Positions 1 to 7,855 of a stretch of DNA of 64,000 bases are shown here, piece after piece. Below the pieces are notes generated by a model. That model saw nothing but the letters and a program-made list of their open reading frames with translations, made no database searches and was not told where the DNA came from. The position numbers were made by a program, and so were the translations under genes. Positions within the stretch are counted from its first letter, which is position 1. Each line of letters begins with the position of its first letter. The stretch comes from Pedobacter deserti (GTDB taxonomy: Bacteria; Bacteroidota; Bacteroidia; Sphingobacteriales; Sphingobacteriaceae): positions 186,001-250,000 of the forward strand of contig NZ_JAFMZQ010000001.1 of assembly GCF_024436415.1 (NCBI RefSeq), in the 5' to 3' direction.

Positions 1-1097
1 ACCTTTATGTGCTTCCTGATGGTATTAAAGCCCATGGCTTTGATGGCCCTGATATCAAAAGCAAGGGCCTCGTCGGTCGGCGCCGTATACAGTCCTTCGG
101 GCCAGAAGCCCTGATCGAGCGTACCCAGGTTGAAGTAGGGTTTATTGTTCAGCATAATACGGTCTACACCTTTAGCGTCTTTGGCTACTGATATTTTTCG
201 CATACCGAAGTAAGAAGAGACCTTGTCGCCCCCCAACTGTACGGTCAGATCGTACAGGTTTGGCGTGAGTGGTGACCATAGCCGGGCATTTTTAATGCTT
301 ACAGGTATTACGGTATTGGCTTTTCCTTTAATCGTTTTCCCGTCGACACTCAGCGTGACCGGCGCGTTGCTGGCAGATTTAACAGTGACGTTGACTACAC
401 TCTTATCGATGTCGGGTGTGATATACAGGCTTTCGATATGGGTGGCAGGTACAACTTCCATCCACACCGTTTGCCAGATGCCAGACGTAGGGGTATAATA
501 AATGTTCTCCGGCTTCAGCACCTGCTTTCCGTGAGGGCCAACACCCTCCCCGCTCGGATCGAATACTTTTACCACGATCTCATTCTGACCCTCTTTGAGG
601 GCAGCGGTGATATCGAAGGAGAATTCGGTATAACCACCTTCATGGCGGCCTACCTGCGTGCCGTTTATGAATACGGTAGCCTCATAGTCCACTGCGCCGA
701 AGTTCAGCTTTACTTTGTCTCCAGCCTTTAAAGTCGGCTTTGCAAAATTCCGCTTGTACCAAAGGTTCTGTGAGGGCAGCAAGGCCTTCTTTACTCCGGA
801 CAAAGCTGACTCTATGGGGTAAGGTACTAATATCTGACCCTCCCAGGCAGATGGCTGAGCCGCGCCCTTAGCCGTAATGGCGTAATTCCATAAGCCGTTC
901 AGGTTTGTCCAACCTGTGCGCACGAGCTGCGGACGAGGATATTCTTTTAATGCGTTGGCGGGCGATACATCTTTAGCCCAGCGGCTTTGAATGGTTACAG
1001 GCTGCATCTTCCAGTCGCCCTGCTGACCAGAGGCCGCCATTGCTAGCAGGCAAGCCGGGATGCATGCGAGCAGTTGTTTTAGGTTCAATTTAATCAT
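1..1097 (-). CDS. Glycoside hydrolase family 2 protein, N-terminal part (cut by window edge)
   Basis: The reading frame starts at an ATG at 1097 and runs off the left edge after about 365 codons without a stop. Residues 1-25 form a signal peptide ending near ASGQ, so the enzyme is exported. Next come a sugar-binding jelly-roll region (about 45-215, with GLWNYAI, WYKRNF and GAVDYEATVFINGTQVG), an immunoglobulin-like region (about 220-320) and the start of a TIM barrel (FNTIRKHIKV). This order is typical of family 2 beta-galactosidases, glucuronidases and mannosidases. The catalytic glutamates lie outside the window, so the substrate cannot be told. It probably acts on glycan in the periplasm or at the cell surface. 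Confidence 0.9.
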   Translation of the reverse strand, partial: MIKLNLKQLLACIPACLLAMAASGQQGDWKMQPVTIQSRWAKDVSPANALKEYPRPQLVRTGWTNLNGLWNYAITAKGAAQPSAWEGQILVPYPIESALSGVKKALLPSQNLWYKRNFAKPTLKAGDKVKLNFGAVDYEATVFINGTQVGRHEGGYTEFSFDITAALKEGQNEIVVKVFDPSGEGVGPHGKQVLKPENIYYTPTSGIWQTVWMEVVPATHIESLYITPDIDKSVVNVTVKSASNAPVTLSVDGKTIKGKANTVIPVSIKNARLWSPLTPNLYDLTVQLGGDKVSSYFGMRKISVAKDAKGVDRIMLNNKPYFNLGTLDQGFWPEGLYTAPTDEALAFDIRAIKAMGFNTIRKHIK

Positions 1098-1248
1098 GGT
1101 ATATTTTAGTTGAGGCAAAAATCGGCATATGCAAGCTGGTGAACTATAGGAGAGGTTTTTTGTGTTAAAAAAGGCGGATGTACACCAAAAGGCAAACTAA
1201 AATTTCCTTACAGCGGGGTGTGGTAGGCCTGGTCAGAATTTAATTCTG

Positions 1249-1432
1249 AAAAAGAAAAGGTCTCCCCATCCGGGCAAGACCTTTTCTCTACTTAATCATC
1301 CAATGAAAAAGCGGGCTCCTAACCCTTTATATAACCAAATGTGACCGCCGAAGGCGGCCGATGAGTGGTTCCTCCCGGAACCAAGGGATTAACCATAAAC
1401 GGCAACGCACCGATACGTCGTTTATGGAATGC
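1249..1432 (-). ncRNA. Candidate structured RNA on the minus strand, family unknown
   Basis: The gene-free stretch 1098-1641 holds four hairpins in a row. Read on the minus strand they are: a 9-bp stem CCATAAACG/CGTTTATGG (1393-1427), a 7-bp stem TGGTTCC/GGAACCA with a 4-nt loop (1366-1383), a GC-rich stem closing on TTC (1343-1359), and a terminator (1254-1286). A GATATTTG box, 7 of 8 to the TAnnTTTG element, lies just upstream on the minus strand. The segment also contains a 25-codon minus-strand reading frame (1319-1396), so a leader peptide or small protein is possible instead. It does not show the closed long-rod fold of 6S RNA or a tmRNA acceptor end. I do not recognise a family. Confidence 0.35.
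1254..1286 (-). terminator. Intrinsic terminator, minus strand
   Basis: A perfect 10-bp stem GAAAAGGTCT/AGACCTTTTC encloses a 13-nt loop. On the minus strand it is followed by CTTTTT. It would end the candidate RNA upstream of the glycoside hydrolase gene. Confidence 0.6.
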
Positions 1433-1561
1433 AAATATCATGATGAATAATGACCTGGCACATAGCACGCGATTTTTCAGTAATTTTTGTGCGAAACAGC
1501 CCAGAAGTCAAAAATTATATTTGGCCATATACGCCACTTGCAATACTTCCTCAAAATAATG

Positions 1562-1593
1562 TTTGCATGTGTTTATTTTAATTTCTAAGTTTG
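1562..1593 (+). promoter_or_regulatory. Bacteroidota-type promoter for the Lrp-like gene
   Basis: TTTG at 1562-1565, a 20-nt spacer and TAAGTTTG at 1586-1593 match the Bacteroidota consensus (TTG at -33, TAnnTTTG at -7) exactly. Transcription would start near 1600, about 40 nt before the ATG at 1642. Confidence 0.6.
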
Positions 1594-1641
1594 CCGGTGA
1601 CTAACCCTGAAAACGATTGAAATTTTTTCATTGATTTTAGG

Positions 1642-2118
1642 ATGATTTCTGAATTACTGGACCACACGGATCTTCGGATTCTGAATTTGATGCAGGATGA
1701 TTGCCGGCTTAGCCCTAAACAGTTGGCCAATCATCTCAAGATTTCTTATAATACCGTGCTTGACCGGCTTAAAAAGCTGACCGATCAGGGCTGTATACTC
1801 GGGTATACCACGCTTCTTAACAAGGAGATCGTGTCGGAATACCTGCATTTTATGATTCTCGTGAAGCTGCGCGAGCATACCGCTCAGGCGCTTCTGGATT
1901 TTAAAATGGCTGTGGATGAAATCGAGGACGTTAAGGAATGTTATCACCTTACGGGTCGTTTTGACTTTCACCTGAAGGTTTCGGTGCGCGACATGGCTGC
2001 TTACAACAAACTGCTTAATGATGTACTTCTGGCGCTACCTAATGTTAATTCCTGCGAGACTGCCTGTGTTATTTCGACGAGTAAGTTCGATACCCGGATT
2101 AAACTTACGATGAAATAA
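1642..2118 (+). CDS. Lrp/AsnC family transcriptional regulator
   Basis: The 158-residue protein has the normal length and layout of the family. An N-terminal winged helix-turn-helix (about 5-60; LDHTDLRILNLMQDD then KQLANHLKISYNTVLDRLKKL) is followed by a regulatory RAM domain (about 65-150; CYHLTGRFDFHLKVSV). Family members bind DNA as dimers or octamers and often sense amino acids. It lies 67 bp upstream of ileS on the same strand, but a second promoter-like box in that gap allows separate transcription. Effector and targets cannot be read from sequence; control of the isoleucine-related neighbour is only a guess. Confidence 0.9.
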   Translation: MISELLDHTDLRILNLMQDDCRLSPKQLANHLKISYNTVLDRLKKLTDQGCILGYTTLLNKEIVSEYLHFMILVKLREHTAQALLDFKMAVDEIEDVKECYHLTGRFDFHLKVSVRDMAAYNKLLNDVLLALPNVNSCETACVISTSKFDTRIKLTMK

Positions 2119-2148
2119 GCAAGGCTTCAGTTTGTCGTTCGGATTCGT

Positions 2149-2156
2149 TAGCTTTG
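2149..2156 (+). promoter_or_regulatory. Promoter -7 element ahead of ileS
   Basis: TAGCTTTG matches TAnnTTTG perfectly, 30 nt before the ileS ATG. No TTG was found at the usual 19-21 nt upstream distance, so support is partial. Confidence 0.4.
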
Positions 2157-2185
2157 CAACCTTAATTTTTGAAGATACTTAATTG

Positions 2186-5100
2186 ATGTATAGGGAATTT
2201 AAACAATTAGAACTGGCCAAGATAGCGGAAGAGATACTGGAATTCTGGAAGAAGGAAGGCATTTTTGAGAAGAGTATTTCGTCGCGTCCGGCATCCAATC
2301 CGTTTACTTTTTACGAAGGACCTCCATCCGCTAACGGGATGCCTGGTATTCACCACGTAATGGCCCGTGCGATTAAAGATATTTTTTGCCGCTACAAAAC
2401 GCAAAAAGGTTTTCAGGTGAAGCGGAAGGCCGGCTGGGATACGCACGGTCTGCCAGTGGAACTGGGCACCGAAAAGGAACTGGGCATTACCAAAGAAGAC
2501 ATTGGAAAAAGCATCTCTGTTGAAGATTATAATGAAGCCTGTAAAAAGACCGTGATGCGTTATACGGACGTCTGGAACGATCTGACAGAGAAGATGGGAT
2601 ACTGGGTGGATATGGGCGACCCTTACATCACTTATAAATCGAAATATATGGAGTCGGTATGGTGGCTCCTGAAGCAAATTTACGATAAAGGGCTGCTTTA
2701 TAAGGGCTATACGATACAGCCTTATTCCCCTAAGGCAGGAACGGGGCTCAGCTCTCACGAGGTGAATCAGCCAGGTGCTTATCGCGATGTAACAGATACG
2801 ACGATCGTAGCGCAGTTTAAGGCCCTGCCTGACACCCTGCCTGATTTTCTTCAGGGTTTTGGTGATATTCATTTTCTGGCTTGGACGACGACGCCCTGGA
2901 CCTTACCATCTAATACGGCGCTGACTGTGGGTCCGGCTATAGAATATGTATTGGTTAAGTCTTTTAACCAATATACATTCGAACCTGTAAGTGTTATACT
3001 TGCAAAAGCCTTGCTCGGCAAACAGTTCAACAAGATCTATTTTGAAAGCAGCGCTGCTGAGGACTTTCAAAACTTTAAAGCGGGTGATAAAAAGATTCCT
3101 TTCGAGGTGCTTGCTTCTTTTAAGGGGGACGAGCTGGTGGGCATCCGTTATGAGCAGTTGCTGCAATATGTGCTGCCTTACCAAAATGCTGAAAATGCTT
3201 TCCGCGTGATATCGGGTGATTTTGTAACGACAGAGGACGGTACGGGTATTGTACATACGGCGCCGACTTTTGGTGCGGATGATGCCCGCGTAGCGAGGGA
3301 AGCGAAACCGGAGGTGCCGCCTATGCTGGTACTCGACAACAATGGCATACCGGTGCCTTTGGTAGATTTGCAGGGCCGGTTTACTTCACACGTGGGCGAC
3401 CTGGCCGGCAAATATGTTAAGAACGAATACTATGATGCAGGCTCTGCGCCGGAAAAATCGGTTGACGTGGAGATTGCCATTCGTCTGAAGGAAGAGAATA
3501 AAGCTTTTAAAGTTGAGAAATATGTTCACAGCTATCCGCATAGCTGGCGTACGGATGAGCCCTTGCTCTACTATCCTCTTGACTCCTGGTTTATACGCGT
3601 TACCGATGTAAAAGACCGGATGTTTGAACTGAACGAGACGATCAACTGGAAGCCTAAAGCTACCGGTGAAGGCCGTTTTGGCAACTGGCTTAAAAATGCG
3701 AACGACTGGAATTTATCCCGTTCCAGGTATTGGGGCATCCCGCTGCCGGTATGGAGAACAGAGGATAAAAAGGAGGAGGTGGTGATCGGATCTGTGGAGG
3801 AACTGTACCATGCCATCGAAGCTTCTATCGCTGCGGGATTCCAGCAGGAGAATCCGTTTAAAGGCTTTGAGATCGGCAATATGTCGGACGAGAACTATGA
3901 ACTTGTTGATCTGCACAAAAATGTGGTGGACAACGTTGTTCTTGTTTCGCCTTCCGGTAAACCGATGAAACGGGAAACTGACCTGATCGACGTATGGTTT
4001 GATTCAGGCGCTATGCCTTATGCGCAATGGCACTATCCGTTTGAAAACAAGGATAAAGTGGACGGACAGACGGATTTTCCGGCCGACTTTATCGCTGAGG
4101 GCGTGGATCAGACACGCGGCTGGTTCTATACCCTGCATGCCATTGGTACGCTGGTGTTCGACAAGATCGCTTACAAGAACGTGGTATCTAACGGTTTGGT
4201 TCTTGATAAGAATGGACAGAAAATGTCTAAACGACTAGGTAACGCGGTGGATCCGTTTAAAACACTCGCGGAGTTTGGTCCGGATGCTACACGCTGGTAT
4301 ATGATCTCTAATGCAAACCCCTGGGATAACCTGAAGTTTGACATTGAAGGTATTGCCGAGATAAGGCGAAAGTTCTTCGGCACTTTGTACAACACGTATG
4401 CATTTTTTGCCCTGTACGCAAACATTGATAAGTTTGAGATAGACCTTGATAAGCAAACACCTGTCGCGGAGCGCAGTGAACTTGACCGGTGGATACTGTC
4501 TCTGCTTCAGCATCTGATTGCCGAGGTGGATGAAAGCTATAATAATTATGAACCTACCAAAGCGGCGCGTGCTGTTCAGAACTTCGTGGATGAGCATTTA
4601 AGCAACTGGTATATCCGTTTGTCGCGCCGCCGTTTCTGGAAGGGAGAAATGACCGCTGACAAGAAGGCTGCTTACGAAACGCTGTACACCTGTCTGAACA
4701 GCGTAGCCCAATTGATGGCTCCTATTGCACCATTCTTTGCAGACTGGCTGTTCCTGAATCTGAATGCGGGTAACGCGAAAAATACCTGTGAGTCGGTACA
4801 CCTCACTTTGCTGCCTGACGCTGACAGCAAGCTGGTAGACGAGGAACTGAATGAGCGTATGCGTTTGGCTCAGGATATTTCTTCTATGGTCTTATCTCTT
4901 CGTAAAAAAACAGGCATCAATGTAAGGCAGCCTCTTGCCAGGATACTTATTCCGGTGCTCGATAATAAATTTGCTGAGCGGGTTGACTTGGTAAAGGAGC
5001 TGATTCTTTCCGAAACCAATATTAAGGATATTGAATATATCACGGATACGGCGGGACTGATTACCAAGAAGATAAAGCCGAACTTTAAGGCATTAGGCCA

Positions 5101-5578
5101 GAAAGCTGGTAAAGACATGAAGGCGGTTGCTCAGGTAATCTCGGATTTCAATCAGGATGACATCGCCGCACTGGAAAAAGATGGTCACATTGCTATATTG
5201 GAGGGCAGGTACAATATTCAACTTACAGATGTGGAGATCATGGCTGAGGATATTCCGGGATGGCAGGTGACCAGTATGGGCAGCCTGACTGTGGCACTGG
5301 ACGTGACCATTACAGATTCACTGAAGCGTGAAGGCTTATCGAGAGAACTGATCAACAGGATACAGAACCTGCGTAAGGAGATGGGCTTTGAGGTTACGGA
5401 CCGTATTAAGGTAACATTACAGCATCAGAACCAGCTCGCCGACGCGGTAGATCAAAATAAAACTTACATTTGTTCGGAAATCTTAGCCGACGATATTGTA
5501 ATGGCGCAAAGCATTGACAAGGGAAACAAAATAGTAATCGATGATGTTGAACTACAAATTTTGATTACACAACAATAG
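2186..5578 (+). CDS. ileS: Isoleucyl-tRNA synthetase, type 2, with altered HIGH motif
   Basis: A class I synthetase charging tRNA-Ile in the cytoplasm. The start is the ATG at 2186; the frame is open from a TTG one codon earlier. At 1130 residues it is of the long, eukaryote-like IleRS type 2. The class signature reads GIHH (residues 54-57, within SANGMPGIHH) where most IleRS have HxGH; KMSKR is at 679-683. The inserted editing domain lies between (about 190-480, with WTTTPWTLPSNTAL), and a long C-terminal tRNA-binding part follows with no zinc finger seen. It heads an operon with the DksA-like gene (8-bp gap) and lspA. Type 2 enzymes are often naturally less sensitive to mupirocin. Confidence 0.97.
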   Translation: MYREFKQLELAKIAEEILEFWKKEGIFEKSISSRPASNPFTFYEGPPSANGMPGIHHVMARAIKDIFCRYKTQKGFQVKRKAGWDTHGLPVELGTEKELGITKEDIGKSISVEDYNEACKKTVMRYTDVWNDLTEKMGYWVDMGDPYITYKSKYMESVWWLLKQIYDKGLLYKGYTIQPYSPKAGTGLSSHEVNQPGAYRDVTDTTIVAQFKALPDTLPDFLQGFGDIHFLAWTTTPWTLPSNTALTVGPAIEYVLVKSFNQYTFEPVSVILAKALLGKQFNKIYFESSAAEDFQNFKAGDKKIPFEVLASFKGDELVGIRYEQLLQYVLPYQNAENAFRVISGDFVTTEDGTGIVHTAPTFGADDARVAREAKPEVPPMLVLDNNGIPVPLVDLQGRFTSHVGDLAGKYVKNEYYDAGSAPEKSVDVEIAIRLKEENKAFKVEKYVHSYPHSWRTDEPLLYYPLDSWFIRVTDVKDRMFELNETINWKPKATGEGRFGNWLKNANDWNLSRSRYWGIPLPVWRTEDKKEEVVIGSVEELYHAIEASIAAGFQQENPFKGFEIGNMSDENYELVDLHKNVVDNVVLVSPSGKPMKRETDLIDVWFDSGAMPYAQWHYPFENKDKVDGQTDFPADFIAEGVDQTRGWFYTLHAIGTLVFDKIAYKNVVSNGLVLDKNGQKMSKRLGNAVDPFKTLAEFGPDATRWYMISNANPWDNLKFDIEGIAEIRRKFFGTLYNTYAFFALYANIDKFEIDLDKQTPVAERSELDRWILSLLQHLIAEVDESYNNYEPTKAARAVQNFVDEHLSNWYIRLSRRRFWKGEMTADKKAAYETLYTCLNSVAQLMAPIAPFFADWLFLNLNAGNAKNTCESVHLTLLPDADSKLVDEELNERMRLAQDISSMVLSLRKKTGINVRQPLARILIPVLDNKFAERVDLVKELILSETNIKDIEYITDTAGLITKKIKPNFKALGQKAGKDMKAVAQVISDFNQDDIAALEKDGHIAILEGRYNIQLTDVEIMAEDIPGWQVTSMGSLTVALDVTITDSLKREGLSRELINRIQNLRKEMGFEVTDRIKVTLQHQNQLADAVDQNKTYICSEILADDIVMAQSIDKGNKIVIDDVELQILITQQ

Positions 5579-5586
5579 ATTATATT

Positions 5587-5967
5587 ATGGAAAAAGAGAA
5601 AACCAGGTATTCCGACAGCGAATTGCAGGAATTTAAAGAACTGATCCAGGAAAAATTGCGCATGGCAAGAGAAGAGTTTCTTGATTTGAGCAGCTCATTG
5701 AGCAATCCTAATTCTAATGGTACGGAGGACACTTCAGGAACTTATAAAACGCTTGAAGACGGATCTGCCACCTTGGAAAAGGAACAGCTTAACCAATTGG
5801 CCGCGCGGCAAAAGAAGTTTATTGAGAACCTTGAGGCTGCTCTTGTCCGTATTGAGAATAAAACCTACGGGATCTGCAGGGAGACTGGTAAACTGATTCA
5901 GAAGGAGCGTTTGCGCGCCGTGCCTCATGCTACATTGAGTATTGAAGCCAAACTGAAGCAGTCGTAA
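5587..5967 (+). CDS. TraR/DksA family protein lacking the zinc cysteines
   Basis: The 126-residue protein has a charged coiled-coil N-terminal half and the DksA C-terminal signature YGICRETGKLIQKERLRAVP (residues 94-113). DksA-type proteins enter the secondary channel of RNA polymerase and tune initiation with ppGpp. In this protein only C97 remains of the usual four zinc-binding cysteines; the partner positions are T100 and non-cysteine residues in the PHATLSIEAK tail. Zinc binding is therefore probably lost while the fold signature is kept. The gene sits between ileS and lspA and overlaps the lspA start by one base, so the three genes are very likely co-transcribed and translationally coupled. 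Confidence 0.88.
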   Translation: MEKEKTRYSDSELQEFKELIQEKLRMAREEFLDLSSSLSNPNSNGTEDTSGTYKTLEDGSATLEKEQLNQLAARQKKFIENLEAALVRIENKTYGICRETGKLIQKERLRAVPHATLSIEAKLKQS

Positions 5968-6569
5968 TGAAAGGATATACCAAACCCTTACTGCTTATTT
6001 TATTTGTGTTGGTGGCCGACCAGGCCTTAAAAACCTGGATTAAAACCAATATGTATCTGGGCCAGGAGTTCAGGATCATTGGCGACTGGTTCATTATACA
6101 CTTCACTGAAAACAATGGCATGGCTTTCGGGCTCGAATTCGGCGGCGAATTCGGCAAGCTTGCATTATCCCTTTTCCGCATCGCAGCCGTGGCTGGAATT
6201 GGTTACGGATTGCATTATCTGATACAGAAGAAATATCATAGGGGACTTATTCTGAATGTCGCACTCATCTTTGCAGGGGCCCTGGGAAATATTATTGATT
6301 CTGTTTTCTACGGCGTGATCTATGAGTATGCCAGCCTTTTTCACGGGCGGGTGGTAGATATGTTCTACTTCCCCATCTTAAAAGGGGTTTTCCCGCAGTG
6401 GGTCCCGATATGGGGCGGAGAAGATTATATCTTTTTCAGGCCTGTATTCAATATCGCTGACGCAGCCATATCTGTGGGCGTTGTGATTATCCTGCTCTTC
6501 CAGAAGACCTACTTTAAAGAAGATATGCAGGAAGAAATTGGCCCTAACAATGAGGTAGTTGAAGATTAG
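5967..6569 (+). CDS. lspA: Lipoprotein signal peptidase II
   Basis: An inner-membrane aspartyl protease that removes the signal peptide from prolipoproteins after lipidation. It has 200 residues and four predicted membrane segments. The two family motifs are visible: GNIID with catalytic D111 and FNIAD with catalytic D165. The loop between them (about 135-158, FYFPILKGVFPQW...GGEDYIFF) is longer than in the E. coli enzyme, and the enzyme ends in an acidic tail. The ATG overlaps the stop of the preceding dksA-like gene (TAATG). It would serve the many lipoproteins implied by this window, including GldB, GldK and the PorW-like protein. Confidence 0.96.
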   Translation: MKGYTKPLLLILFVLVADQALKTWIKTNMYLGQEFRIIGDWFIIHFTENNGMAFGLEFGGEFGKLALSLFRIAAVAGIGYGLHYLIQKKYHRGLILNVALIFAGALGNIIDSVFYGVIYEYASLFHGRVVDMFYFPILKGVFPQWVPIWGGEDYIFFRPVFNIADAAISVGVVIILLFQKTYFKEDMQEEIGPNNEVVED

Positions 6570-6636
6570 TTCTATGCAGGCTTGTGGAATTGGCACATTC
6601 TTTTCATCATAATTCCAAATACACAAAAAACGAAAA

Positions 6637-7344
6637 ATGATGAAGACACTATTCACTTTGGCCTTAGCGGCTCTTTTTAGCTTCAGTGCACTGGCTCAGC
6701 AGGCAGACCTTAGGAAGAAGATCAGCGTAAGCGGCTCTGCCGAAACGGAGGTAACGCCGGACATTATTTACCTGTCGATATCGCTTAAAGAGTATCTTAA
6801 AGACAATAACAGCAAGAAGAAGGTAGACATAACTATACTTGAAAACCAGCTTTATGCTGCGGTACAACGTGCGGGGATTGACAAATCCAATCTGACGATC
6901 AATAACCTGAGCAGTTATAATAACGCGACTGAAAAGAAGAAGAACCCGGATTTTCTGGCCAGCAAGCAGTACAAACTGAAGGTAACGGACCTGAATAAAT
7001 GGAATGACATTATAGGAGCGATTGACCCGAAGGGTATTGCGTACACCAATATCGACAGCTACGATTATTCCAAGATCGAGGATTTGAAGAGAGAGCTTAA
7101 AATAAAGGCGCTGCAAGCTGCTAAATCAAAAGCGACCTATTTGGTTGAAGCACTTGGCGAAAAACTGGGCAGTGTTATCGACATCCAGGAGATTAACAAT
7201 GAGCAATTTCCTCAGCCGATGTACAGAAATGTGATGATGATGAAGGCGGAAAGCGCAGATGCTGCTGCTAATGCCCAGGCAGAGATCGACTTTAAGAAGA
7301 TCAAGCTGAATTACGTGATGAATACCGTATTCGAGATAAGGTAG
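6637..7344 (+). CDS. Exported SIMPL (DUF541) domain protein
   Basis: A 235-residue protein starting MMKTLFTLALAALFSFSALAQ, a clear signal peptide. The rest matches the SIMPL/DUF541 fold: an opening ISVSGSAETEVTPDIIYLSI strand pair, a helical middle, and IKALQAAKSKATYLVEALGEKLGSVIDIQE near residues 155-185. Members are periplasmic or surface proteins found in many bacteria; their function is mostly unknown, with stress protection suggested for some. It is followed by a strong terminator, so it probably forms its own transcript or ends the ileS-dksA-lspA transcript (67-bp gap). Confidence 0.85.
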   Translation: MMKTLFTLALAALFSFSALAQQADLRKKISVSGSAETEVTPDIIYLSISLKEYLKDNNSKKKVDITILENQLYAAVQRAGIDKSNLTINNLSSYNNATEKKKNPDFLASKQYKLKVTDLNKWNDIIGAIDPKGIAYTNIDSYDYSKIEDLKRELKIKALQAAKSKATYLVEALGEKLGSVIDIQEINNEQFPQPMYRNVMMMKAESADAAANAQAEIDFKKIKLNYVMNTVFEIR

Positions 7345-7389
7345 GCGCTGACTACTTGAGAAGACACTTTTATACGAATAACATTCGGA

Positions 7390-7420
7390 AACCTACCAAA
7401 ACGTTTTGGTAGGTTTTTTG
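7390..7420 (+). terminator. Intrinsic terminator after the SIMPL gene
   Basis: A perfect self-complementary stretch, AACCTACCAAAA/TTTTGGTAGGTT, runs into a T-run (TTTTTTG). It lies 46 bp past the stop of the SIMPL gene and before the next ATG at 7454. Confidence 0.8.
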
Positions 7421-7453
7421 TTATTCTGTCATTGTATCATTAAAACCAACATT

Positions 7454-7768
7454 ATGAAAAAATTTATTTACTCATTGGCGCTGGTGTTTACACTGGCCAT
7501 TACTGCAGATACTGCATACGCGGCAGACAAGGATAAAAAACCTAAAACAGAGCTTACTGCAGAGCAGAAGGTACAGCTGGAGCGAATTAAAACCCGCGTT
7601 GAGGAAATCCGCGACATGGACAAGTCGGATCTTTCAAGAGAAGAGAGAAAAGCTTTGCGTAAAGAATTAAAAGAACTTAAACAGGAAGCACGCGCAATGA
7701 GCGGTGGTGTATACCTGTCGGTTGGTGCAATCATTATCATCATTCTGTTGCTGATCCTGATCCTGTAG
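7454..7768 (+). CDS. Small exported coiled-coil protein with C-terminal membrane anchor
   Basis: The frame is open from 7406, but the start chosen is the ATG at 7454, which begins a good signal peptide (MKKFIYSLALVFTLAITADTAYA). The mature part is a highly charged coiled coil (about 30-80, rich in K, E and R, with EERKALRKELKELKQEA), and the last 20 residues are a pure hydrophobic anchor (VGAIIIIILLLILIL). The total is 104 residues. I do not recognise a named family; the architecture suggests a periplasmic helix tethered to the inner membrane. It lies between two terminators and so is probably monocistronic. Confidence 0.75.
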   Translation: MKKFIYSLALVFTLAITADTAYAADKDKKPKTELTAEQKVQLERIKTRVEEIRDMDKSDLSREERKALRKELKELKQEARAMSGGVYLSVGAIIIIILLLILIL

Positions 7769-7803
7769 GCGAGGCATACTAACTACCTATATAATCTATC
7801 TAT

Positions 7804-7834
7804 GAAAAAAAGCTTCCCTGGGGAAGCTTTTTTT
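7804..7834. terminator. Bidirectional terminator
   Basis: AAAAAAAGCTTCC and GGAAGCTTTTTTT pair around a short CTGG loop. The hairpin has an A-run on one side and a T-run on the other, and it sits between two converging genes (the small coiled-coil protein and serS), so it can stop transcription in both directions. Confidence 0.85.
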
Positions 7835-7855
7835 ATTCTCTCGATTAGAGCGGGG

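Noticed and set aside
1302..1343. 13-codon plus-strand frame (MKKRAPNPLYNQM) as leader peptide for the Lrp-like gene
   Set aside because: The adjacent terminator has its T-run on the minus strand and the gene has a good promoter downstream of this peptide.
1249..1432. 6S RNA, tmRNA or SRP RNA as identity of the candidate RNA
   Set aside because: The two ends do not pair into a long rod, there is no tRNA-like acceptor end, and the SRP core sequence is missing.
2207..2872. 221-codon minus-strand frame inside ileS
   Set aside because: It is antisense to highly conserved catalytic sequence, and its composition (R/H/L-rich) is that of a shadow frame.
6591..6606. TGGCAC-N5-TTTCA, similar to a sigma-54 promoter, ahead of the SIMPL gene
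   Set aside because: The -12 part deviates (TTTCA for TTGCA) and nothing else nearby suggests sigma-54 control; likely chance.
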